64,000 nt of DNA, from the NCBI RefSeq assembly GCF_025548535.1, contig NZ_JAJLQW010000006.1, forward strand, positions 248,001 through 312,000, given 5' to 3'. This document shows positions 45,289 to 53,446 of the stretch, piece by piece; positions within the stretch are counted from its first letter, which is position 1; each line of letters starts with the position of its first letter. Both the position numbers and the translations under genes were made by a program. The notes under the pieces are model-generated. The model did not search any database, was not told where the DNA came from, and saw nothing but the letters and a program-made list of their open reading frames with translations. This DNA comes from Undibacterium sp. Jales W-56 (GTDB lineage Bacteria > Pseudomonadota > Gammaproteobacteria > Burkholderiales > Burkholderiaceae_D).

Positions 45289-46074
45289 ATGCGCACGCCA
45301 CCCCTGACCCATACTAACGCCCCGCCTGCCCGGCTATTCCCCAGCATCGAACGGCCAGTGCGGGTAGTCGCCCGGGATTTAGCCGCCGACGAACTGCTGC
45401 GGGCGCATCGGCATTCCTGGGGGCAGGTCACTTATGCCATCGACGGCGTGATGCAGGTATTTGCCAGAGACAGTACCTGGTTTGTGCCGCCGTTGCGGGC
45501 GATCTGGATACCGGCGAATGTGGAACATGAAGTCCGCACTTTAGAAAAAGCCCGTTTGCGGGCGATCTATATCCATCAGGATATGGTGCCTATCGCTGGC
45601 GATCAGTGCGTTGTGCTGGAGGTCTCGGCATTGATGCGCGAACTGGTAGTTGTGCTAGCCGAACACGATCAGGCAGGCGCGCGCGAAGATCATCTGGCGG
45701 CAGTATTGCTCGATGAATTGCGACTCGCAGAGAGCTTGCCAATGAATGTCGTGATGCCGCGCGATAAGCGTTTAAAAACTTTGTGCGCGGCATTGATCGA
45801 GGATCCGGCATCGAGCCTGACGCTGGCGGATTTTGCGCGGCAAGTCGGCGCATCGGCGCGCACCCTGGCGCGCCTGTTTGAACAGGATCTGGGGATGAGC
45901 TTCGGTAGCTGGCGTCAGCAAATGCGGCTGGCGCGCGCAGCGCCGCTGATTTCCAGCGGCCTGCCCTTATCACGTGTTGCTGCGGAATTGGGTTACACGA
46001 GTCAATCGGCTTTTTCGGCGATGTTCAAAAAAACCTTCGGCAAATCGCCGTCCGCTTTCTTTAAAACAAGCTAA
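45289..46074 (+). CDS. AraC-family transcriptional regulator
   Basis: 261 aa. The N-terminal cupin-like effector domain (about 25-110: RAHRHSWGQVTYAIDGVMQV, then WFVPPLRAIWIPANVEHEV) is followed by the two helix-turn-helix motifs of the AraC/XylS domain (about 160-258: LTLADFARQVGASARTLARLF and LSRVAAELGYTSQSAFSAMFKKTFGKSPSAF). This layout matches E. coli NimR/YeaM-like regulators next to MFS exporters. No Shine-Dalgarno precedes the ATG, so translation may be leaderless. It is divergent from the MFS gene. Confidence 0.88.
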   Translation: MRTPPLTHTNAPPARLFPSIERPVRVVARDLAADELLRAHRHSWGQVTYAIDGVMQVFARDSTWFVPPLRAIWIPANVEHEVRTLEKARLRAIYIHQDMVPIAGDQCVVLEVSALMRELVVVLAEHDQAGAREDHLAAVLLDELRLAESLPMNVVMPRDKRLKTLCAALIEDPASSLTLADFARQVGASARTLARLFEQDLGMSFGSWRQQMRLARAAPLISSGLPLSRVAAELGYTSQSAFSAMFKKTFGKSPSAFFKTS

Positions 46075-46129
46075 CGGGTTTAACCGGTCGATTCAATCAG
46101 CCCGGCAAAGTTGCCGTGGTATGCAACCC

Positions 46130-46423
46130 TTATCCTAATTTACTGAGAATGCCATTCATTTCATCTTTGGCAAAAGCTTTCAATGTCTGGCCTCGCACAT
46201 TACCGGCTGCAGAGATTGCAAATCCGAATGCCGCCATGGAAGCGTCGTCTTCCGCCTCGCATACCGTGACCAGATCGTATTGCCCCATAGTCCAGTAAAT
46301 AGTCTTCATGTTTACACCGAATTTCGCACCCAATTCTTTTGCGGCGTCGGCTCGCCTGGTTGTATCCTTAACAGTGCGCAGACCCTGATCGGTGAAATTG
46401 GCAAGCATGAGAAATGTCACCAT
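46130..46423 (-). CDS. GYD domain protein
   Basis: 97 aa from ATG 46423, set by an excellent AAGGAGG ribosome-binding site. It begins MVTFLMLANFTDQG and contains WTMGQYDLVTVCEAEDDASM, the Gly-Tyr/Phe-Asp signature of the GYD family (PF08734), a small ferredoxin-like alpha/beta fold of unknown function, sometimes compared with antibiotic-monooxygenase-like dimers. It is convergent with the AraC-type gene (about 55 bp). Confidence 0.87.
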   Translation of the reverse strand: MVTFLMLANFTDQGLRTVKDTTRRADAAKELGAKFGVNMKTIYWTMGQYDLVTVCEAEDDASMAAFGFAISAAGNVRGQTLKAFAKDEMNGILSKLG

Positions 46424-46912
46424 GATAATCCTCCTTAAAATGATTAAGGGCATGTAGCCCAACTAGAAAAATTTCTAACGATCAAATCAAGGGCAAGAAA
46501 ACCACCTGTGCATGCATCACTAAATAACAACTGCCCCGAACTTTAAGCGATAAAAAAATGAACTTGTGCGCGTAAATTCTTTTGCACAAATGTCAATTTA
46601 ATAAGCGGCAATCGTTATTGGAAATTAAATTAATAAATCAATTTTGAAAATCAATCGACAAAATCTTTGCTTACTTATGCGTTAAATAAGTAAGTTCCAA
46701 GGCGGAATGAAATACACATAAATCTTGTTTATTTCGTGCTAGATAAGCGAAATCAAATGCTTTAATCGAAAGTAAACGATAAATTATTTTTTTATCGCTA
46801 TGGAGTCATCCGCATTCATAGAAATATATTTCGCGTCCATATCTTTATGCCCCGGGATGAAGGATGTGACTGTATCCAGTCTGGAATATGCTCAGGAGCG
46901 GCAGTTTGATCG
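46424..46912. other. AT-rich gap with small palindromes
   Basis: 489 bp, clearly richer in A+T than the genes around it; no gene seen. CTTACTTAT (46670-46678) and ATAAGTAAG (46686-46694) form a perfect 9-bp stem with a 7-nt loop; CGATAAA (46777-46783) and TTTATCG (46791-46797) form another. It includes the promoter of the GYD gene on the left (RBS at about 46429-46435). Confidence 0.45.
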
Positions 46913-47443
46913 TCAGGCGCTTGAATTCTCCTGATTTTCTCTATAGGAAAACCAGAACAAGATGCATGCCAGCATCAAAAAAATCCAGTAGTCGACCGGT
47001 GCCAGCCACAGCCAATGCTTGTGCCATGCGATATGCGCGGGATCAAAGCGTGCCAGGCCAAACGCAGGATTCAGCGCAAACCACAAAAAATCTTCAACAA
47101 TCCAAAACATCATGATGCTGGCAAGCGCACGCGCTTCCAGTCTGATGGTCCAGGTTTGAAAAAAGAAAAAAGGAAAATGAAAAACCAGCGAGATAAATGG
47201 AAATACCCAGGCGTGATAGCCGGTCATGGCACGACCGCCCCAAAAAATATCGAGCAACCAATGTTTCTCTATACGCCAGGTCGGCAGGTTCTCGCCCCAG
47301 CCCGCACTTCCCTCTATCTGTATCTCGGTCTGGGCAAAAAACAGTGCCAGCAAAGCGACCCAGGCCATCAGCATACCCCACCGCCGCCAGGGCTGCGATC
47401 GTTGCTGCGGGCGCCTCGTATCATGATTCCATGCTTCATTCAT
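46913..47443 (-). CDS. Hypothetical four-helix membrane protein
   Basis: 176 aa from ATG 47443, 4 nt after the stop of the glycosyltransferase gene; AGGAG of the Shine-Dalgarno lies inside that gene's last codons. Helices at about 24-40 (GMLMAWVALLALFF), 77-97 (WVFPFISLVFHFPFFFF), 108-126 (SIMMFWIVEDFLWFAL) and 146-167 (VDYWIFLMLACILFWF). It is rich in Trp, Phe and His; the WIVEDFLWFALNP and HIAWHKHWLWLAPVDYW segments are distinctive. I do not recognise the family. The tight spacing suggests joint function with the glycosyltransferase. Confidence 0.75.
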   Translation of the reverse strand: MNEAWNHDTRRPQQRSQPWRRWGMLMAWVALLALFFAQTEIQIEGSAGWGENLPTWRIEKHWLLDIFWGGRAMTGYHAWVFPFISLVFHFPFFFFQTWTIRLEARALASIMMFWIVEDFLWFALNPAFGLARFDPAHIAWHKHWLWLAPVDYWIFLMLACILFWFSYRENQENSSA

Positions 47444-47447
47444 GCTT

Positions 47448-48611
47448 CTACTCGACTCCTGTTTCATCTGTTTTCTGTTGCGACAAATCTGCATGACAAA
47501 CCTGTTCCAGCACCTGACGCGCCGCATCGGCACGGCCAAGCAAACTGGCCCTGGCGCGCATGTCGCTGAGTTTTTCTGGATGGGACAATAAATAACGCAC
47601 CCGATATTCGAGCGTGACATCGTCGAAAGCTTTGAGAGCGACGCCTTGCTCCAGCAAATAATCGGCATTGCGTTCTTCCTGTCCGCGGATAGGTGCATTG
47701 ACGATCATAGGCAAACCCATGGCCAGGCATTCGGAGGTCGTCAATCCGCCCGGTTTGGTCACCACCAGATCGGCGCAGGCCATCCACTGTTCGATATGAT
47801 CGGTATATCCCTGCGCGACCAGGCGTCCCGGAAATTGGCCTGCCAATGCCGTCAGCGCTGCCAGCGTGCGGATATTTTTTCCCGCCATCGCGATCAATTG
47901 AAAATCTCCGTCTATCTTCAGCAGGCGTGCCGCAATCTGCTCCAGACTGCCCAGTCCTGCGCCGCCGCCCATCAGCAAAATAGTCGTGCGCAAAGGATCA
48001 AGCCCGAGCTGTCTTGCAGCCTCTGCGCGCTGCGGGCGCACCGCAAAGCCGGGCATGATCGGAATGCCCGACACGTGAATAGTCGCGGCGGCGATACCTT
48101 GGGCGCGCATACGAAAAGCCACCTCCTCGTTGGAGGCGAAATAACCCGTCATCCCCTCATGCACCCACATCCGGTGCAGATCAAAATCGGTGACCTGTAC
48201 CCAGACCGGGCAATGCAGACGCTGCTTGCGCAGCAAGCGGGCCAGCATTTCCGCCGGCAAAAAATGCGTGCAGATAATCGCATCCGGATTGACCTTGGCA
48301 ATTTCTTTTAACAGCGCACGTGCATTTAAGCGTTCCAGCGCGCGCCGCAATTGTTCTATCGTGCCATCGGCCTGCGCCTCATGCGAGACCTGATACAGAT
48401 AGCCCCACAGCGTCGGCGCTTTATTGACCAGTTTGATATAAAAATCGGTATAGATTTTACGAAAACCGGCGGTCACATAATTCATCACATCGAGATGGGT
48501 CGCGACCACCTGGTAACGGGGATCGAGCGAATAAGCACGGATCGCCTCGGCCGCACGCATATGCCCGGCCCCCGCAGAAACGCTCAGTAACAGTATCTTT
48601 TTTTGTGTCAT
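47448..48611 (-). CDS. MGDG synthase-like glycosyltransferase (GT28)
   Basis: 387 aa from ATG 48611 (MTQKKILLLSVSAGAGH); the frame is open to 48746 but the earlier part does not look conserved. The N-terminal domain (about 1-170) is of the monogalactosyldiacylglycerol synthase type (PF06925): SVSAGAGHMRAAEAI, and ICTHFLPAEMLARLL. The C-terminal domain is GT28-like, with the nucleotide-sugar site MGGGAGLGSL and VTKPGGLTTSECLAMGLPMIV. Relatives add sugars to diacylglycerol or make processive glucolipids. The substrate here, perhaps a glycolipid made under phosphate limitation, is inference. The downstream membrane gene follows after 4 nt. Confidence 0.83.
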   Translation of the reverse strand: MTQKKILLLSVSAGAGHMRAAEAIRAYSLDPRYQVVATHLDVMNYVTAGFRKIYTDFYIKLVNKAPTLWGYLYQVSHEAQADGTIEQLRRALERLNARALLKEIAKVNPDAIICTHFLPAEMLARLLRKQRLHCPVWVQVTDFDLHRMWVHEGMTGYFASNEEVAFRMRAQGIAAATIHVSGIPIMPGFAVRPQRAEAARQLGLDPLRTTILLMGGGAGLGSLEQIAARLLKIDGDFQLIAMAGKNIRTLAALTALAGQFPGRLVAQGYTDHIEQWMACADLVVTKPGGLTTSECLAMGLPMIVNAPIRGQEERNADYLLEQGVALKAFDDVTLEYRVRYLLSHPEKLSDMRARASLLGRADAARQVLEQVCHADLSQQKTDETGVE

Positions 48612-49038
48612 GGCGGCAGACAGAAGAAGATAGAATAAATCGGAAAATCCTTGTCCCATCGATGAGATCGCCGGATTGTAGTCGCCACATATGTCAAGCG
48701 TGTGATACAAGGCGCATCTGTACTTTATTGACAACAAACTATGCATCAGCCTGCGTTAAACCGTAAGATCCGGCAAATCGCTGGCCGCAGATTGTTCTAT
48801 CAAGGCTGACGCAACACGCCAAGCCGTTTACCACCGTTCATATTGAACCCGCAGTCTGGATGCGGCTTTCAGAGCCATTTCGCGCCAGCAGGCGCATCTG
48901 GCTTGCGGCTTTGCTTTGATATCCACATGTGATGGAAGCAGTTCCTCTGGCTTTTCTCTGTGCCTCTGTGTCTCGGTGGTGAGAGATTTCAGGTTGTGCG
49001 TAAGCCCTTTTATATTGTTTACTTTTATCGCTCCGGTA
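48612..49038. other. Gap with a CTCTGTGCCTCTGTG-type sequence
   Basis: 427 bp between a GST gene and the glycosyltransferase gene, both on the minus strand. No gene seen. 48951-48985 (CTTTTCTCTGTGCCTCTGTG..., ending GGTGGTGAGAG) resembles the right arm of the palindrome at 45146-45175 and, from memory, a sequence that turns up between genes in many bacterial genomes. Confidence 0.4.
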
Positions 49039-49701
49039 CTATCTCAAATTAGTTACTTGAGATTTCTCCATCACAGAAATAAACCATGCCGACTGCAGCA
49101 AGCCATCCAGCCAGGCAATCAAATGCCGGTACCGGCTCGCATAAAACCACTCGGCATCAACCAGCGCACATTGCCGCACAAACGGCACTATCGCCAGGTC
49201 AGCGACACTCAAGCATTCCCCCGTTAAATAAGCGTGTTGTTGCAGGCGCTGATCCAGCAGATCCAGGAACACCTCTGCCCGGTCGCGATAAGTCGTCGCC
49301 GGATATTCGGGGAAGCGCTCCGCATATTTATAGCGATCCAGCGCTTGTTTAAACGCACTGTCGTTTTGCTGTATCAATGCCTGCACTTCGGCTGACAATG
49401 CCCCGTCAGGCATGAACCATTGCGAGGCTTGATGCTGTGCCAGCGCCCAGCACATGATGTCGAGACTTTGATCGATCACGCGGCCATCGGGCAAAAGCAG
49501 GACGGGCACCGTACCTTTGGGGGAATGATCGAGCATCGCCTGCGGCTTATTGCGCAAGCTGACTTCGTGTATCCGCACCTCGACACCGCTCAGCTTGATG
49601 GCGAGTCGCGCCCGGATCGCATACGGACAGCGACGGAAGCTATACAGCAAAGCTGTTGCGGGATTGCTTGAAGCATCTTGGCGGTTCGGCGGCATTTTCA
49701 T
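49039..49701 (-). CDS. Glutathione S-transferase-like protein
   Basis: 220 aa (ATG 49695, two codons later, is a possible start). The N-terminal thioredoxin-fold domain (about 16-90) has SFRRCPYAIRARLAI with Cys25 in a CPYA site, KGTVPVLLLPDG with the cis-Pro, and DQSLDIMCWAL where Ser/Asp contact glutathione. The C-terminal helical domain (about 100-215) contains GECLSVADLAIVPFVRQ (the N-capping box). It belongs to the GST/glutaredoxin-2-like group with an N-terminal Cys; reductase or lyase activity is more likely than conjugation, but the substrate is unknown. Confidence 0.82.
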   Translation of the reverse strand: MKMPPNRQDASSNPATALLYSFRRCPYAIRARLAIKLSGVEVRIHEVSLRNKPQAMLDHSPKGTVPVLLLPDGRVIDQSLDIMCWALAQHQASQWFMPDGALSAEVQALIQQNDSAFKQALDRYKYAERFPEYPATTYRDRAEVFLDLLDQRLQQHAYLTGECLSVADLAIVPFVRQCALVDAEWFYASRYRHLIAWLDGLLQSAWFISVMEKSQVTNLR

Positions 49702-49829
49702 GCTTGGTTTCTAAAAACGGATTGCGGGTTTGCATTTAAGTGCAGGCTGCGTACAATGAAACTATAGCTAGCATCTTGATCGTGCGTATTATCGCTGAAT
49801 ATTGAAGCCCCAATCATCAGGACAAATCG

Positions 49830-50402
49830 ATGAAATCTCGCTCATATCGACTCTGTTGCGCTGCGCTATTCATGCTGACACTCAGCGCCTGCGAATCTTT
49901 GCTGCCGAACGCCAAGCAAACCTCGGATCTGCCCTGGATTACTTACCAGATCGGCGAGCAGGAGTTTGCGAACATCATTCCTGAAAAAACCACGCTAGCC
50001 GATTTACACCGGCGCGGCATCAACCCCAAAGAATCGCCGAATATCGCCCAACTGAATCATGCCGACATCAATCGCCGCCTGGTCGCCAGCGAATCGTCAA
50101 ATACCAGCCTGATCCCACCCAAAGTCCGCGCCTGCCTGGCCGCGCACACCGCCTGCTATGCGTACGAGATCGAGGAAAAGCATCTGGATAAAAAACGTTA
50201 TGGAAATTTTTTTAAAGACTTTCTGAATTTTGAACGTAAGGTACAGATCAGCGGCTGGCAGTTCACCGCACTGATCATTATCCAGAACGACGTGGTGGTC
50301 TATAAACTCTGGACCGGCAAATCGAATATCCAGCAATTAGAAGATGAAAAAAATCCTTTAGGTCCTCTGCAAGGATTGGGAAACTCATTAATTCATCGCT
50401 AG
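49830..50402 (+). CDS. Hypothetical lipoprotein
   Basis: 190 aa. Signal peptide 1-20 with lipobox LTLSAC (Cys21 lipidated, then Glu-Ser), so probably sorted to the outer membrane. The rest has no motif I recognise; LADLHRRGINPKESPNIAQL and DVVVYKLWTGKSNIQQLEDEKNPLGPLQGLG are the most distinctive parts, and two Cys (in VRACLAAHTACYAYEI) may form a disulfide. It stands alone: divergent from the GST gene and convergent with ubiD. Confidence 0.7.
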   Translation: MKSRSYRLCCAALFMLTLSACESLLPNAKQTSDLPWITYQIGEQEFANIIPEKTTLADLHRRGINPKESPNIAQLNHADINRRLVASESSNTSLIPPKVRACLAAHTACYAYEIEEKHLDKKRYGNFFKDFLNFERKVQISGWQFTALIIIQNDVVVYKLWTGKSNIQQLEDEKNPLGPLQGLGNSLIHR

Positions 50403-50420
50403 CTGGATACTCCCCCGAGA

Positions 50421-50450
50421 ACGTCAATCCGGTTTGGCTGATTTTGACGT
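50421..50450. terminator. Weak stem between the lipoprotein gene and ubiD
   Basis: ACGTCAA (50421-50427) pairs with TTGACGT (50444-50450) around a 16-nt loop that contains a further AATC/GATT pair. It lies in the 49-bp gap between two convergent stops. No long T run. Confidence 0.4.
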
Positions 50451-50451
50451 C

Positions 50452-51936
50452 TTACAAACCCAGCTCCTGCCAGATCGTATCGACGCGCGCCTTGACTGCG
50501 GGTGTCATCTGGATGGTCGTACCCCATTCACGGCTGGTTTCACCCGGCCATTTATTCGTCGCATCCAGTCCCATCTTGCTGCCCAGGCCGCTGACCGGCG
50601 ACGCAAAATCGAGGTAATCGATCGGTGTGTTATCGACCAAAGTCGTATCGCGCAGCGGATCGACGCGGGTGGTAATCGCCCAGATCACTTCTTTCCAGTC
50701 GCGGATATTCACATCCTCATCGACTACGATGATGAACTTGGTATACATGAACTGGCGCAAAAAACTCCAGACCCCGAACATCACGCGCTTGGCATGACCG
50801 GCATAGGCTTTTTTGATCTGGACTACCGCCATGCGGTAACTACAGCCCTCAGGCGGCAGATAGAAATCGGTGATCTCGCTGAATTGTTTTTGCAGCAAAG
50901 GAATGAACACTTCATTGAGTGCGACGCCGAGCACCGCGGGTTCGTCCGGCGGTTTGCCGGTGTATGTGGAGTGATAGATAGGATCGCGACGCATGGTAAT
51001 GCGGTCTATCGTAAATACAGGGAAGCTGTCCTGCTCATTATAGTAACCGGTGTGATCACCATATGGCCCTTCGAGTGCATGCTCGTAACCGGTCGGATGC
51101 GATTCGTCCGGATAGATATGCCCTTCCAGCACGATCTCGGCACTGGCGGGTACGCGCAATTCGCTGCCGATGGCTTTGACCAGTTCGGTACGGCTGCCAC
51201 GCAATAGCCCTGCGAATTGATATTCCGATAAGCTATCCGGCACTGGCGTAACCGCACCGAGGATGGTGGCGGGATCGGCGCCGAGCGCAACGGCAATCGG
51301 ATAAGGCTGCCCCTTATTGACAATGCCATGTTCACGAAAATCGAGTGCGCCGCCGCGATGGGCGAGCCAGCGCATGATGACTTTATTGCGCCCCAACACC
51401 TGCTGTCTATATATACCCAGATTTTGCCGCTTCTTATAAGGACCCTTGGTAATCACCAGACCCCAGGTAATTAAAGGAGCAACATCACCTGGCCAGCAAT
51501 GCTGGATCGGCAATTTGGCCAGATCGACATCATTGCCTTCCCAGACGATTTCCTGGCACTTCGCAGCGCGCACCTCTTTCGGCGCCATATCCCAGACGGC
51601 TTTGACGAGCGAGCCGAGACCGAGGATATCTTTAAAGTCTTTCGGCGGTTCCGGCTCTTTTAAAGATGAAAGCACCTGCCCAATCTTGCGCAGCTCGCTG
51701 ATATTGTCGGCTCCCATGCCCATCGCAACCCGGTGCGGCGTGCCGAATAAATTGCCGAGTACCGGGATCGTATGGCCAGTTGGCTGGGTAAATAACAGCG
51801 CCGGACCTTCTGCCCGCAAAGTGCGATCGCAGATCTCGGTCATCTCCAGATAAGGTGAAACAGGCATAACTATTTGTTTTAATTCATTTTTTTGTTGAAG
51901 CTGAGAAATAAAATCTCTTAAATCTGCATATTTCAT
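50452..51936 (-). CDS. ubiD: 4-hydroxy-3-polyprenylbenzoate decarboxylase UbiD
   Basis: 494 aa (E. coli 497). Decarboxylates 4-hydroxy-3-octaprenylbenzoate in ubiquinone synthesis, using prenylated FMN made by UbiX. Recognisable segments: [13 protein letters not shown] at the start, [55 protein letters not shown]-type (here [13 protein letters not shown]), and [14 protein letters not shown] with the catalytic Glu. The C-terminal [24 protein letters not shown] is typical. The start lacks a strong RBS. Confidence 0.96.
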   Translation of the reverse strand: MKYADLRDFISQLQQKNELKQIVMPVSPYLEMTEICDRTLRAEGPALLFTQPTGHTIPVLGNLFGTPHRVAMGMGADNISELRKIGQVLSSLKEPEPPKDFKDILGLGSLVKAVWDMAPKEVRAAKCQEIVWEGNDVDLAKLPIQHCWPGDVAPLITWGLVITKGPYKKRQNLGIYRQQVLGRNKVIMRWLAHRGGALDFREHGIVNKGQPYPIAVALGADPATILGAVTPVPDSLSEYQFAGLLRGSRTELVKAIGSELRVPASAEIVLEGHIYPDESHPTGYEHALEGPYGDHTGYYNEQDSFPVFTIDRITMRRDPIYHSTYTGKPPDEPAVLGVALNEVFIPLLQKQFSEITDFYLPPEGCSYRMAVVQIKKAYAGHAKRVMFGVWSFLRQFMYTKFIIVVDEDVNIRDWKEVIWAITTRVDPLRDTTLVDNTPIDYLDFASPVSGLGSKMGLDATNKWPGETSREWGTTIQMTPAVKARVDTIWQELGL

Positions 51937-52069
51937 GTTTTTTAACTTTTGATGAATTTGAACTTAATAAAGCAAATAACGCTGGCAAGTACTTGATTTC
52001 ATTATACTTTGCTGCGATGCAGCAGTCATTTATCAGACTTAAAAGTAATGACAATTGATTTCTATAGTA

Positions 52070-52098
52070 TTGACTTGATATAAAACCGACCCTACAAT
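52070..52098 (+). promoter_or_regulatory. Sigma-70-type promoter of the lytic transglycosylase leader
   Basis: TTGACT (52070-52075) and TACAAT (52093-52098) are separated by exactly 17 bp, close to the consensus. Transcription would start near 52105 and run about 325 nt before the lytic transglycosylase ATG. Confidence 0.75.
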
Positions 52099-52104
52099 TC
52101 GCCC

Positions 52105-52429
52105 AACTTGATGAAGAGGCTAGAACTCCGGCGCACTCGAACAAAGATTGCAACGCCAAACGGTAACATCATTCACGGGGATCGGGCCCCACATAACATT
52201 GTAAGGATTGTTTTCAAAAGGCGACTGCCTTGACCCGAAAATAGTTGTTTGTCACAAGCGAGATTGCGAATCTCCCACCTAAGTTGAGTTACATAAAGCT
52301 CAACAGACAAATAACTCCGGCGTCTTTTTGATCGCGCCAGCGACGGAGACGATGTTTCTGATTCGTAGTTTTTTAGTTTGCTGTCGTTGCTACTGAAGCG
52401 ACAAGCGCTACGAAAGTTCAGGAGGTTAA
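52105..52429 (+). ncRNA. Long leader or separate small RNA before the lytic transglycosylase gene
   Basis: About 325 nt of apparently non-coding transcript. Local stems: GAGATT/AATCTC with a 3-nt loop near 52260-52274, GTTGAG/CTCAAC (52283-52288/52299-52304), and a GGGG/CCCC pair near 52178-52191. The 10-mer AACTCCGGCG occurs at 52124-52133 and 52313-52322. CAACTT near the start could pair with AAGTTG near 52282. A 40-codon frame (52111-52233) with many Arg/Lys begins 6 nt after the predicted transcription start, without an RBS. I cannot match it to any riboswitch or known RNA. AGGAGG precedes the ATG at 52430. Confidence 0.4.
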
Positions 52430-53368
52430 ATGTTTCAAGGTTTTATTTTAGCAGTACAACAAGGCAGCACTCGGCTCGCCGGCAAGACCACCGCACTGAC
52501 CGTCGCAGCACGCGACACCCGCAGTGGCTTCATGACTACCATGCATCATCTGCTGATGTTGCTGGGTATCTCGTCCATATTCGTTCTTGGCCTGATGTTT
52601 ATCAAACCGGATCTGGTCGAAAAATTTAAAAAACTCTCTCCGTTTACCGCTGCTGAAGAAAACGTGGCGGAACAGGCAACACCACCAAATCTAGCCATGT
52701 TAATGGCAACCCCGGAGCAAGTCGCTCAATCGGATGCCGCCAAAGGCCAGGAACCGACTGAAGAAGACCGCAAAATGCTGGGCAACCAGCGCCAGCAACA
52801 ATGGGTCACTAACTGGCTGGCAAAACGCTATCGCATCGCTAGCGATGCAACCAATATGCTGGTGTCGGCAAGCTATCTGACAGCACAAGAGATCAAACTT
52901 GATCCATTGCTGATCTTGTCCGTGATGGCGATTGAATCGGGCTTGAATCCTTTTGCCGAGAGCCCGGTCGGCGCACAAGGCCTGATGCAAGTCATGTCCA
53001 AAGTGCATCACGATAAATTCCAGGAACTGGGCGGCGTCAAGGCGGCCTTGAATCCGGTCGCCAACATCAAGGTCGGAGCATTGATTTTGAAAGACTACGT
53101 TTCACGCGGCGGTTCTGTCGAAGCGGGTTTAAAACTATATGTCGGCGCAGCAGCATTTGAGAACGACTCCGGTTATGGTTCACGCGTAATGGCAGAATAT
53201 CGCCGCCTGAAGGATGTCGCCATGGGTAAAAATGTGCCGACATTCACTTCAGCACCGCCAGCAGCACCTGCACCGCAGAGCCTGCCTGCACCTAAAAGCG
53301 AGCCGGTGACCGAGGCGAAGGCAGCAGAGCCGAAACCCGCACCTCCGGAACAAATCGCTAAACTGTAA
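52430..53368 (+). CDS. Membrane-anchored lytic transglycosylase (SLT domain)
   Basis: 312 aa with a perfect AGGAGG Shine-Dalgarno. Residues 1-35 are a cytoplasmic N terminus, 39-58 a single transmembrane helix, about 60-125 a linker, about 145-245 the SLT (goose-lysozyme-like) domain and 260-312 an Ala/Pro/Lys-rich tail. The catalytic Glu169 lies in MAIESGLNPFA, followed by SPVGAQGLMQVM. The enzyme cleaves peptidoglycan, giving 1,6-anhydromuropeptides. An uncleaved anchor with the domain in the periplasm is inferred from the charge pattern. Confidence 0.92.
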   Translation: MFQGFILAVQQGSTRLAGKTTALTVAARDTRSGFMTTMHHLLMLLGISSIFVLGLMFIKPDLVEKFKKLSPFTAAEENVAEQATPPNLAMLMATPEQVAQSDAAKGQEPTEEDRKMLGNQRQQQWVTNWLAKRYRIASDATNMLVSASYLTAQEIKLDPLLILSVMAIESGLNPFAESPVGAQGLMQVMSKVHHDKFQELGGVKAALNPVANIKVGALILKDYVSRGGSVEAGLKLYVGAAAFENDSGYGSRVMAEYRRLKDVAMGKNVPTFTSAPPAAPAPQSLPAPKSEPVTEAKAAEPKPAPPEQIAKL

Positions 53369-53411
53369 TCAGGGAAGCCAGCGATTTACATCGTCAAGTT
53401 TGAAGCCATGG

Positions 53412-53446
53412 ATAGCCGCCTGCATAAGCCTGGCGGCTATTTTATT
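53412..53446 (+). terminator. Terminator after the lytic transglycosylase gene
   Basis: ATAGCCGCC (53412-53420) pairs with GGCGGCTAT (53432-53440) with an 11-nt loop, followed by TTTATTG. The convergent LysR gene stops at 53442, at the end of the stem. Confidence 0.8.

Noticed and set aside
51884-52159. Minus-strand frame upstream of ubiD
   Set aside because: It overlaps ubiD's start in another frame and the transglycosylase promoter; no RBS or family match.
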